From contig NATJ01000089.1 in the NCBI GenBank assembly GCA_002085305.1, positions 1-5,463 on the forward strand: a DNA stretch of 5,463 nt, given 5' to 3'. This DNA is from Epsilonproteobacteria bacterium 4484_65. Its GTDB lineage: Bacteria > Campylobacterota > Campylobacteria > Campylobacterales > Sulfurovaceae. Positions 1 through 5,183 of this stretch are shown here, piece by piece. The notes under the pieces were generated by a model. The model saw only the letters and a list, made by a program, of their open reading frames with translations. It was not told the DNA's origin and made no database searches. The position numbers were made by a program, and so were the translations under genes. The stretch's first letter is position 1, and every line of letters begins with the position of its first letter.

Positions 1-134
1 CAGAAGGTAAACCGAAAGGCGGAGATGATGCTAAAGAAGCAAAACTTTATACCCTGGATACCATCCCTTTTGATAAACTGGTCTTTGACCATGCCAAGAT
101 AGTAGAGGACTACCTCTCTTCACGTGAAGTCTAA
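1..134 (+). CDS. NUDIX hydrolase, C-terminal fragment (5' end outside window)
   Basis: Reading from base 3 gives 43 codons before a TAA at 132-134. The fragment contains GDDAKEAK, then LDTIPFDKL, then VFDHAKIVEDYL. A GDDAxEA segment followed by a hydrophobic-FDHxxIxxDYL tail is typical of the C-terminus of NUDIX hydrolases of the ADP-ribose pyrophosphatase or NTP pyrophosphohydrolase kind, which hydrolyse nucleoside diphosphates linked to another moiety. The NUDIX box with its catalytic glutamates lies upstream of the window, so substrate and subclass cannot be judged. The stop codon lies inside the translation-start region of the downstream glycosylase gene, so the two are almost certainly cotranscribed. 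The family call rests only on this tail, so confidence is moderate. Confidence 0.68.
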   Translation, partial: EGKPKGGDDAKEAKLYTLDTIPFDKLVFDHAKIVEDYLSSREV

Positions 135-138
135 AGGA
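134..138 (+). promoter_or_regulatory. Shine-Dalgarno AAGGA favouring the TTG 145 start
   Basis: AAGGA begins at the last base of the NUDIX stop codon and sits 6 bases before TTG 145. This matches the AGGA or AAGGA sites 6 bases before several other starts in the window (nucleotidase, carbonic anhydrase). It supports the TTG over the upstream GTG as the glycosylase start. Confidence 0.55.
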
Positions 139-144
139 AGCAGT

Positions 145-828
145 TTGCAAAGCAGTTATGATCTTTTTTATGCCCTTAAACAGCTTGACTACCTAAAAAC
201 CAAGAGAGACCCTTTATGGTGGCCGAACAGTGGGACATTTGAAGTACTGGTGGGTGCACTGCTGACACAACAGACCAAGTGGGAAAGGGTAGAAGAGTCG
301 CTTGAAAATCTTAAAGCACATGACCTGCTTACACTCCAGGCACTCAGTGATGCATCTGTTCAAGAGATAGCAAAACTCATCAAACCCAGTGGTTTTTACA
401 ATACTAAAGCCCAGAGACTCAAACTGCTCTGTACTAATATTCTGAATGAATTCGGCAGTTTTGAATCATTTCAAAAGCAGGTAGACAGGGGGTGGCTGCT
501 TGCACAAAAAGGAATAGGGATGGAGAGTGCAGACTCCATACTCTGTTATGGCTGTGGACGTGAAGTCTTTGTAGTAGACAGCTATACGCAAAGGCTTCTT
601 AAAGCGTTTGGCTATACGTTTGAGGACTATATGCAGATACAGGATTGGATGCAGGAGGGGATAGAAGAGAATCTTGAAAAGATACAAGATATTTATAAAT
701 ATGAAGTAGAACTTCATACAGTTTATGCTAGATTTCATGGCAAAATAGTAGAATATGCAAAAACGTTTATTCGCGGTAAGCATGTGGATATAATGCCTCT
801 TATTGAAGCTATGGAAGGTAAAACATGA
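145..828 (+). CDS. magIII: MagIII-like 3-methyladenine DNA glycosylase (HhH-GPD superfamily)
   Basis: This base-excision repair enzyme of the endonuclease III fold is predicted to remove alkylated purines such as 3-methyladenine from DNA. With the TTG start at 145 it is 227 residues, against about 218 for Helicobacter pylori MagIII. Visible features (TTG numbering) are the WWPN segment near 25-28, LTQQTKW near 41-46, the helix-hairpin-helix QKGIGMESAD near 121-130, the catalytic Asp145 in VVDSYT, and YARFHGKIVE with Lys200, which corresponds to the carbamylated Lys205 of MagIII. The four-cysteine iron-sulfur motif of EndoIII is absent, as in MagIII. I prefer TTG 145 because AAGGA lies 6 bases upstream and the N-terminus then lines up with Met1 of MagIII. 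GTG 124 (234 residues) is the alternative, but its nearest GAGGA is 14 bases away. The 3' end shares ATGA with the next gene. Confidence 0.88.
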   Translation: MQSSYDLFYALKQLDYLKTKRDPLWWPNSGTFEVLVGALLTQQTKWERVEESLENLKAHDLLTLQALSDASVQEIAKLIKPSGFYNTKAQRLKLLCTNILNEFGSFESFQKQVDRGWLLAQKGIGMESADSILCYGCGREVFVVDSYTQRLLKAFGYTFEDYMQIQDWMQEGIEENLEKIQDIYKYEVELHTVYARFHGKIVEYAKTFIRGKHVDIMPLIEAMEGKT

Positions 829-1640
829 CCAATATCGTTATCACAGGATGCAGTACAGGAATAGGACTCGAAACAGCAAAATATCTTAAAGATAAATTTA
901 TCAAAGTCTATCCAACTGCCAGGGATCCTAAAGATGTAGAGATGTTAAAAGAACTGGGTTTTGAGCATGCCATGCAGCTTGATGTGAGAAAGCCTGATGA
1001 GATAAAGAGAGCGATCATCAATGTACTTGAAATAGACGGAAAGATAGATGTTTGGTTCAACAATGCCGGTTTCGGACAACCTGGGGCTATGGAAGATATT
1101 ACAACAGAAGTACTCAAAGCACAGTTTGAAACCAATGTCTTTGGTCTTCATGAGTGTACCAGACAGATCATTCCACTGATGAGAGAGCAGGGGCATGGGA
1201 AGATCATTCAGCACAGTTCTGTGCTTGGGCTTATTTCACTTTTTGGAAGAGGGGCATACAATGCCAGCAAATATGCCATAGAAGGGCTTACAGATACACT
1301 AAGACTTGAATTAAAGGGTACAGAGATCTATCCTGTACTTTTAAACACAGGACCCATCACAAGCCATTTTAGAGAGAATGCTATGAAGAAGCTCAAAGCC
1401 AATGTTGATATAGAACATTCTATATTTAAAGCAAAATACGAGAAGAGTCTTAACGCAGACAAAAGCAAAGTACCGTTTAATGAAGAGGCAGTATCTGTTG
1501 CAAGAATCGTACATAAGATTATTTTGGTAGAAAAACCAAAACCACGATACTATATTACCAAAGCAACCTATCTTCTTGGCACTATCAAAAGAGTGGTGAG
1601 TACATCACTGTTAGATAAAATTTTATTGAAAATAGAGTAA
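825..1640 (+). CDS. Classical short-chain dehydrogenase/reductase, YbbO-like
   Basis: A 271-residue NAD(P)-dependent oxidoreductase, expected to be cytosolic and to act on an aldehyde, ketone or alcohol. The Rossmann dinucleotide motif TGCSTGIG is at residues 7-14, LDV at 52-54 and NNAG at 79-82. The full catalytic tetrad is present: Asn104, Ser132, Tyr145 and Lys149 (in YNASK). Arg33 after the second strand (TARDPKDV) suggests NADP(H) preference. The TGCSTGIGLE start, the RDPKDV segment and the GLIS...GRGAYNASKYA block resemble Escherichia coli YbbO, described as an NADP-dependent aldehyde reductase; the substrate here is unproven. The ATG lies in an ATGA overlap with the glycosylase stop, with AAGG 6 bases upstream, so the two are translationally coupled. 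No functional link to DNA repair is evident from the sequence. Confidence 0.93.
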   Translation: MTNIVITGCSTGIGLETAKYLKDKFIKVYPTARDPKDVEMLKELGFEHAMQLDVRKPDEIKRAIINVLEIDGKIDVWFNNAGFGQPGAMEDITTEVLKAQFETNVFGLHECTRQIIPLMREQGHGKIIQHSSVLGLISLFGRGAYNASKYAIEGLTDTLRLELKGTEIYPVLLNTGPITSHFRENAMKKLKANVDIEHSIFKAKYEKSLNADKSKVPFNEEAVSVARIVHKIILVEKPKPRYYITKATYLLGTIKRVVSTSLLDKILLKIE

Positions 1641-1654
1641 TCATAATGTACAAT
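1626..1654 (+). promoter_or_regulatory. Candidate sigma-70 promoter for the 5'-nucleotidase gene
   Basis: TTGAAA (1626-1631) and TACAAT (1649-1654) each match five of six consensus bases and are separated by exactly 17 bases. The -35 box lies in the last codons of the dehydrogenase gene. Transcription would start near 1661, leaving a leader of about 20 bases with AGGA at 1673-1676, 6 bases before ATG 1683. Caveat: many Campylobacterota promoters lack a fixed -35 box, so the match may be fortuitous. Confidence 0.45.
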
Positions 1655-1682
1655 AAAGTATCTTGTTTTCATAGGAATTCTT

Positions 1683-3263
1683 ATGTTCAAAAAATCTCTA
1701 AAAAATGCACTCTTCTTCTCTCTTCTACTACTTACTTCTAATACCATTGCATCCCATAAAGTGATTACCATAGCCGGTACTGCTGACCTTCAGGGAATGA
1801 TGGAAGCTTCTTCTCACAAGTTTGATCTTGATGGGGATGGGAAAAAAGAGAAGATCATGATGGGTGGCATAGCCTATCTTGCAACTGTCTATAAACAACT
1901 CAAAAAAGAGAATCCAAACACTGTTATCGTCTCAACAGGAGATGACCTGATGAATAAATATTTTCATACCTATAAAGGCAAAGCGATTCTTTCACTCATG
2001 TCTGATGCCGGCTATGAACTCTATGCATTTGGAAACCATGAGTTTGACAAAGGAAGTACAATACTCTCTGAAGCACTCGACAATACTGCATTTACATCCA
2101 TTTGTAGTGACTTAGATGTATCTAATTCCGCACTTAAAGGTAAATGCAGACCCTACATCATAAAAGAGATAGATGGTGTTAAAGTAGGATTCTTTTCGCT
2201 CATGACAGAAGACCTTCCTTTGGTTACAAGTGAAAGAGCTGTCAAGATCATTTCAGATAATGTGACGACTGCCAAAATGATGGTAAAACTTTTAAAAGAA
2301 AAAGAGGTAAATGTCATTGTAGCACTATCACATATAGGCTATAAACAGGATAGGATCCTTGCAAAGCAGGTGAAAGGGATCGACTTGATCTTTGGTGGTC
2401 ACTCTCATGAGTATGTCAAAAAGATAGGACGCATTAATAAAACAGCTATTGTAAACGGTGGAGAACAGGGAATACAGATCATTAAAGTGGACATTCCGTT
2501 AGATAAAGATCTCAAAGTTTTAAACAGAGAGATAAATATGACTAAAATCCCGGTTACAGATGCGCTCAAAGCAGATCAAAAGATAGAAGAGAGGGTTACG
2601 AAGTATCAGGCAGGTTTCCCTGCTGCAATTGTTTTAGGTCAGACAAAAACACCTTGGAATCTAAGTTCAGATGAAATGCGTAAAAGCGAATCTTCTGTTG
2701 CAGATATGATCAATGACCTCATGAGAGAAAAATTTAAAGTGGATGTTGTACTGAATAATGCCGGTGCATTCCGAGGTAGTAAGATATATAGTAAAGGTAA
2801 TGTCACAGATACCATGCTCAAAGAGATCGATGAGTTTGGAAATTATGCTTATATCCTCAAACTTAAAGGAAAATATTTTAAAGAGATTCTTGAAAGATCT
2901 GCAGCCAGATATGGAGAGGGTGGACTTATGCAAGTCTCCGGACTAAAATACCGTATTACACTGCCTAAACAGGTACAACAGATGAAAGATAGGAAAGTGA
3001 TAAAGTCTGGGAATCGTGTTGATAATATCAAAGTACTTCAAGAGGGGCAATGGGTTGATCTAGATCCTAAAAAAGAGTATAGCATCCTAAGTAACTCTTT
3101 CATCGTCAATCATGAGGGAGATGGATATTTTTGGTTTAAAAAATATGGAACAGACCTGAAAAACACCTATACGACTTTCTATTCGATCATGGCTGAGGTC
3201 ATTGATACACAGAAGGTTCTCAGTCCTAAAGCCAAAGATGGACGTTTGGAGATTGTTCATTAA
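1683..3263 (+). CDS. Exported bifunctional metallophosphatase/5'-nucleotidase (UshA family)
   Basis: A 526-residue enzyme of the UshA/CD73 family, predicted to hydrolyse 5'-nucleotides or UDP-sugars in the periplasm for salvage of nucleosides and phosphate. Residues 1-24 form a Sec signal peptide, with likely cleavage after TIA or TIAS. The N-terminal metallophosphatase domain shows TADLQG (Asp35, Gln37), STGDD (Asp87), GNHEFD (Asn118, His119), SHIG (His217) and GGHSH (His240, His242). The C-terminal nucleotide-binding domain (about 330-526) has NNAGAFR at 358-364 and NHEGDGYFWF at 476-485, the usual substrate-pocket motifs. Length is typical of the family. Two oddities: the usual DxH of the first motif is DxQ, and a DLDGDG loop follows at 48-53. 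The gene stands alone between short spacers, with its own promoter candidate. SoxB, a relative, was considered and rejected. The exact substrate is not inferable. Confidence 0.92.
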   Translation: MFKKSLKNALFFSLLLLTSNTIASHKVITIAGTADLQGMMEASSHKFDLDGDGKKEKIMMGGIAYLATVYKQLKKENPNTVIVSTGDDLMNKYFHTYKGKAILSLMSDAGYELYAFGNHEFDKGSTILSEALDNTAFTSICSDLDVSNSALKGKCRPYIIKEIDGVKVGFFSLMTEDLPLVTSERAVKIISDNVTTAKMMVKLLKEKEVNVIVALSHIGYKQDRILAKQVKGIDLIFGGHSHEYVKKIGRINKTAIVNGGEQGIQIIKVDIPLDKDLKVLNREINMTKIPVTDALKADQKIEERVTKYQAGFPAAIVLGQTKTPWNLSSDEMRKSESSVADMINDLMREKFKVDVVLNNAGAFRGSKIYSKGNVTDTMLKEIDEFGNYAYILKLKGKYFKEILERSAARYGEGGLMQVSGLKYRITLPKQVQQMKDRKVIKSGNRVDNIKVLQEGQWVDLDPKKEYSILSNSFIVNHEGDGYFWFKKYGTDLKNTYTTFYSIMAEVIDTQKVLSPKAKDGRLEIVH

Positions 3264-3298
3264 TGCTATTTTTGGGATATCTGTAAGCACTTCTAAGC

Positions 3299-3304
3299 TA
3301 TAGT
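3299..3304 (+). promoter_or_regulatory. Weak -10-like TATAGT upstream of mogA
   Basis: In the 72-base spacer 3264-3335, TATAGT matches five of six -10 bases, but no -35 box stands at a normal distance. A run of seven T (3315-3321) follows, and AGGA (3322-3325) lies 10 bases before ATG 3336. The spacer shows no strong hairpin, so neither a terminator nor a promoter is firmly supported, and readthrough from the nucleotidase gene remains possible. Confidence 0.25.
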
Positions 3305-3335
3305 ATCTCAAATATTTTTTTAGGATAAATAGTTA

Positions 3336-3869
3336 ATGGATAAAATCAAAATAGGTGTAATAACAACAAGCGACAGAGCATCACAAGGTATATATGAAGA
3401 TGTTTCGGGGGTAGCCATTATGGATACGATGAAAGAGTATCTTTTGAATGAATGCGAATATGTGTATAGATGCATCCCTGATGAGCAAAGTCTCATCGAG
3501 ACAACACTTATAAAGCTTTCCCGTGATGAAAACTGTGATCTCATCGTTACTACGGGAGGTACAGGTCCAGCGATGAGAGATGTCACCACTGAAGCAACAG
3601 AAAATGTCTGTCAAAAGCTCCTTCCGGGGTTTGGAGAGCAGATGAGGGCAGTAAGTCTGCAGTATGTACCAACTGCCATTCTTTCTAGACAAACGGCAGG
3701 TATCTGTAACGGTGCTCTTATCATCAATCTTCCTGGAAAACCAAAGTCTATTCGTGAATGTTTAGATGCTGTTTTTCCTGCGGTTCCCTACTGTATAGAC
3801 CTTATAGGCGGCAGCTTTATGGAAGCAGATGAAACAGTAATTAAAATCTTCAGACCTAAAGCAAAATAA
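3336..3869 (+). CDS. mogA: Molybdopterin adenylyltransferase MogA
   Basis: A 177-residue cytosolic enzyme of molybdenum cofactor synthesis. It adenylylates molybdopterin with ATP, producing the MPT-AMP that MoeA uses for molybdate insertion. The MoaB/MogA fold is clear: GVITTSDRAS near residues 7-16, the signature TTGGTGP at 72-78 followed by RDVT, and LPGKPKS at 132-138. Asp49 and Asp82 match the two acidic residues known to be important in E. coli MogA (195 residues). The TGPAMRDVTTEAT block is closer to MogA than to MoaB, which is the alternative name for such proteins. The gene begins a compact run with two small unknown genes; the next ATG is 16 bases after its stop. Molybdoenzymes such as nitrate, formate or polysulfide-type reductases would be the beneficiaries, but none is in the window. 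Confidence 0.93.
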   Translation: MDKIKIGVITTSDRASQGIYEDVSGVAIMDTMKEYLLNECEYVYRCIPDEQSLIETTLIKLSRDENCDLIVTTGGTGPAMRDVTTEATENVCQKLLPGFGEQMRAVSLQYVPTAILSRQTAGICNGALIINLPGKPKSIRECLDAVFPAVPYCIDLIGGSFMEADETVIKIFRPKAK

Positions 3870-3885
3870 GGACATACTAAATAAT

Positions 3886-4095
3886 ATGAATGTAGAATTT
3901 ATTGAGCAAAAACTAAATGAGATATTTAAAGAGTTGGAACAGGAAGTAATGTCTGTGCTGATGGATGAAAGCCTGGATAAAGGACAAACCAATCTACATA
4001 TGAAACCACTTACATCAACCAAACAGATACTGGTTAATGCACTTGATAGCATTAAAATGGTTGATAGATTAGCCAAAGAGGATCTGGAAAAATGA
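3886..4095 (+). CDS. Small protein of unknown function (69 aa)
   Basis: I do not recognise this protein. It is 69 residues, highly charged and free of cysteine, with no signal peptide or membrane segment. Residues 1-27 (EFIEQKLNEIFKELEQEV) and 43-69 look amphipathic and alpha-helical, joined by a Gly/Pro-containing linker around 30-43, so a helical hairpin is a fair guess. It begins 16 bases after the mogA stop. The upstream AAGGA is 13 bases from ATG, which is a weak ribosome site and hints at coupling to mogA translation. Its stop overlaps the next start as ATGA. Support for it being real comes from codon continuity, the tight spacing and the overlap, not from homology. A role with mogA or the adjacent membrane protein is only a contextual inference. 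Confidence 0.72.
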   Translation: MNVEFIEQKLNEIFKELEQEVMSVLMDESLDKGQTNLHMKPLTSTKQILVNALDSIKMVDRLAKEDLEK

Positions 4096-4307
4096 TAAAG
4101 ATCTTCTCACTTTTTTTATGGACTTCTATTTTAGCTTTTGCAGGTGAAAAAATGGCTATACCACCCTATGTTGCCTTATCGGGCTTTATCATCATAATTG
4201 GACTTTTCTTTTGGGGAGTCTACAAAGCTGTTAAAACACAAAAAACCATATATGCACTTGCAATGCTACCGTTTGTGCTTCTCTTGGCAGGGATGTTTTT
4301 TATCTAA
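4092..4307 (+). CDS. Small membrane protein of unknown function (71 aa)
   Basis: Not recognised. This is a very hydrophobic 71-residue protein. Residues 2-17 are a hydrophobic segment ending in AFA-GEK, which could be a cleavable signal peptide or a first membrane span. Residues 26-46 and 53-71 are two further spans, separated by the basic loop KAVKTQK at 45-51 that would face the cytoplasm. The C-terminus ends inside or just at the membrane. The start overlaps the previous stop (ATGA), and AGAGGA lies 9 bases upstream, so it is very likely cotranslated with the 69-residue protein. It ends 12 bases before the convergent rhodanese stop. No catalytic or metal-binding residues are apparent, so a structural or partner role in the inner membrane is possible but unproven. 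Confidence 0.75.
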   Translation: MIKIFSLFLWTSILAFAGEKMAIPPYVALSGFIIIIGLFFWGVYKAVKTQKTIYALAMLPFVLLLAGMFFI

Positions 4308-4319
4308 ATACTTCACTCC

Positions 4320-5003
4320 TTACTTCCTTGTAGTCGTCATACTCAATCCAAGCCAGTCATCCATACCGCCTCTGTACCATTTTATCTTTTCTGGCGGGTA
4401 ACCTAAATCGAGCAGGGCTTTTATCATATTTGGAGATTGGCTGCACCATGCACCGTTACAAAAGAGTAAAATAGTTCTGGCTTTAGAAAAATCAAAAGGC
4501 TTTTTCATACCAATAATACCAAGTTTTGATAAAGATGCTTTATATTCCTCTTCAAATACTTTAGGCTTCAGAATATAGGCATAATGAATATTCATCGCAC
4601 CAGGTATCGTACGGTATTCATACCACTCTTCATCTCTGGTGTCTATAAAAAGCATGGTACTGTCACGCTGCATTTTTTTTATAAATGCCATCACTTCCAT
4701 TTCTCCATACGTCTCTATTCCTTTATGTATCTGTATAGGAAAGACTACTTTTCCTGCACTTGTAATAAAGGTTGCTTTACAAGCTTTTGGTACCTTGCTA
4801 CTGGCATACTTACCTTTCCAAAACACATCATTTTTAATATGTATATCCATACATTCAGGATCGATCTCACGTTCTATGGTGATCTTTTTCTTCTCACCTT
4901 TACTGTTGATATACTCTGTCTCTACACCTGTAAACTGTAATGAGACATTGCTGGAAAAAAGGAAGGTGAACATACTAAAAAAGAGTAGGCTGATCTTAAT
5001 CAT
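4320..5003 (-). CDS. Exported rhodanese-domain protein
   Basis: A 227-residue protein predicted to be periplasmic, with a hydrophobic signal segment at 1-18. The C-terminal rhodanese fold (about 105-225) shows the CH2A-like FIDTRDEEWYEYRTIPGAMNI strand-loop near 119-139. It also has the active-site loop FCNGAWCSQSP, with Cys182 at the sulfurtransferase position, and the RGGMDDW closing motif at 211-217. Rhodaneses carry sulfur as a cysteine persulfide, so thiosulfate, polysulfide or other sulfane sulfur is the plausible substrate. Cys187 gives the loop a second thiol. Residues 20-104 form an N-terminal module I cannot name, with Cys51 and Cys75, which could pair in the periplasm. The start is placed at 5003 because AGGAGG lies 5 bases upstream and the signal peptide begins there; a start at 5054 would add 17 unlikely residues. 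It diverges from the carbonic anhydrase gene. Confidence 0.87.
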   Translation of the reverse strand: MIKISLLFFSMFTFLFSSNVSLQFTGVETEYINSKGEKKKITIEREIDPECMDIHIKNDVFWKGKYASSKVPKACKATFITSAGKVVFPIQIHKGIETYGEMEVMAFIKKMQRDSTMLFIDTRDEEWYEYRTIPGAMNIHYAYILKPKVFEEEYKASLSKLGIIGMKKPFDFSKARTILLFCNGAWCSQSPNMIKALLDLGYPPEKIKWYRGGMDDWLGLSMTTTRK

Positions 5004-5008
5004 TATTG

Positions 5009-5014
5009 CCTCCT
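5009..5014 (-). promoter_or_regulatory. Strong Shine-Dalgarno AGGAGG of the rhodanese gene
   Basis: The minus strand reads AAGGAGGC over 5015-5008, with AGGAGG 5 bases before the ATG at 5003-5001. It is the best ribosome site in the window and fixes the start at 5003 rather than 5054. Confidence 0.8.
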
Positions 5015-5024
5015 TATATAATGT

Positions 5025-5030
5025 ATTATA
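5025..5030 (-). promoter_or_regulatory. Candidate -10 box (TATAAT) of the rhodanese gene
   Basis: The minus strand carries a perfect TATAAT at 5030-5025. Transcription would start near 5018, giving a short leader containing the AGGAGG. No -35 match is seen at the usual distance; instead an 11-base tandem repeat (5046-5067) occupies that region. The surrounding DNA is very AT-rich, so chance matches are likely. Confidence 0.4.
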
Positions 5031-5045
5031 ATAACATGGGTATAT

Positions 5046-5067
5046 GTAATACATGTGTAATATATGA
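5046..5067. repeat. Tandem 11-base imperfect direct repeat in the divergent spacer
   Basis: GTAATACATGT (5046-5056) is followed immediately by GTAATATATGA (5057-5067), identical at nine of eleven positions. An 11-base period places the two units on one face of the helix, the layout used by OmpR/PhoB-type response regulators. Relative to the rhodanese -10 candidate it covers the -35 region. Binding is inferred only from geometry. Confidence 0.4.
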
Positions 5068-5121
5068 TGTTGTACTATTAAAATATTTTATTTAATAATT
5101 CTATTTTTAAGTTATATATAT

Positions 5122-5127
5122 TATAAT
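5122..5127 (+). promoter_or_regulatory. Candidate -10 box (TATAAT) of the carbonic anhydrase gene
   Basis: A perfect TATAAT lies 66 bases before ATG 5194, preceded by T-rich DNA (CTATTTTTAAG) as is common at Campylobacterota promoters. A second, weaker possibility is AATAAT at 5152-5157. With the first, the leader is about 60 bases long and contains the palindrome at 5172-5183. No clear -35 hexamer is present. Confidence 0.38.
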
Positions 5128-5171
5128 TTTTCATATCTCTTTGCTTAATTTAATAATCTGGGCATTAAATC

Positions 5172-5183
5172 TTTGATATCAAA
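5172..5183. promoter_or_regulatory. Perfect 12-base palindrome TTTGATATCAAA before the carbonic anhydrase gene
   Basis: TTTGATATCAAA equals its own reverse complement and ends where the ribosome site AAGGA (5183-5187) begins, 10 bases before ATG 5194. It could be an operator for a dimeric repressor placed to block transcription, or a small element affecting ribosome access. It lacks the four-base spacer of an FNR box. Chance cannot be excluded in this AT-rich spacer. Confidence 0.35.

Noticed and set aside
1683..3263. Possible SoxB thiosulfohydrolase, a relative of 5'-nucleotidases found in sulfur-oxidising Campylobacterota.
   Set aside because: The protein has a plain Sec signal, a typical nucleotidase C-terminal pocket (NNAGAFR, NHEGDGYFWF) and no neighbouring sox genes, so nucleotidase/UDP-sugar hydrolase is the better call.
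3264..3335. Intrinsic terminator between the nucleotidase gene and mogA.
   Set aside because: There is a seven-T run at 3315-3321, but the only upstream pairing (GATA...TATC with AGC...GCT) is interrupted by mismatches and unequal loops, so the hairpin is not convincing.
3381..3692. A 103-codon minus-strand frame inside mogA.
   Set aside because: It is antisense to a gene with all MogA motifs, and its translation has no recognisable domain.
4198..4401. A 67-codon plus-strand frame overlapping the small membrane protein gene.
   Set aside because: It is out of frame with the supported gene and runs into the convergent rhodanese gene, with no good start signal.
4584..5031. Plus-strand reading frames of 118 and 130 codons opposite the rhodanese gene.
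   Set aside because: They lie antisense to a gene with a clear domain and signal peptide, lack convincing ribosome sites and show no domain character, so they are shadows.
5004..5054. Longer rhodanese start at 5054 adding 17 residues.
   Set aside because: The extension is tyrosine-rich and would precede the signal peptide. AGGAGG 5 bases before the ATG at 5003 decides the start, and the extension covers the promoter-like TATAAT.
5076..5097. Inverted repeat TATTAAA...TTTAATA around the palindrome TAAAATATTTTA.
   Set aside because: It is made only of A and T in a very AT-rich spacer, so chance pairing is likely. It is mentioned within the spacer finding but not called as a site.
5172..5183. 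FNR/CRP-type box.
   Set aside because: The half sites TTGAT and ATCAA occur but overlap, without the four-base spacer required in TTGAT-N4-ATCAA.
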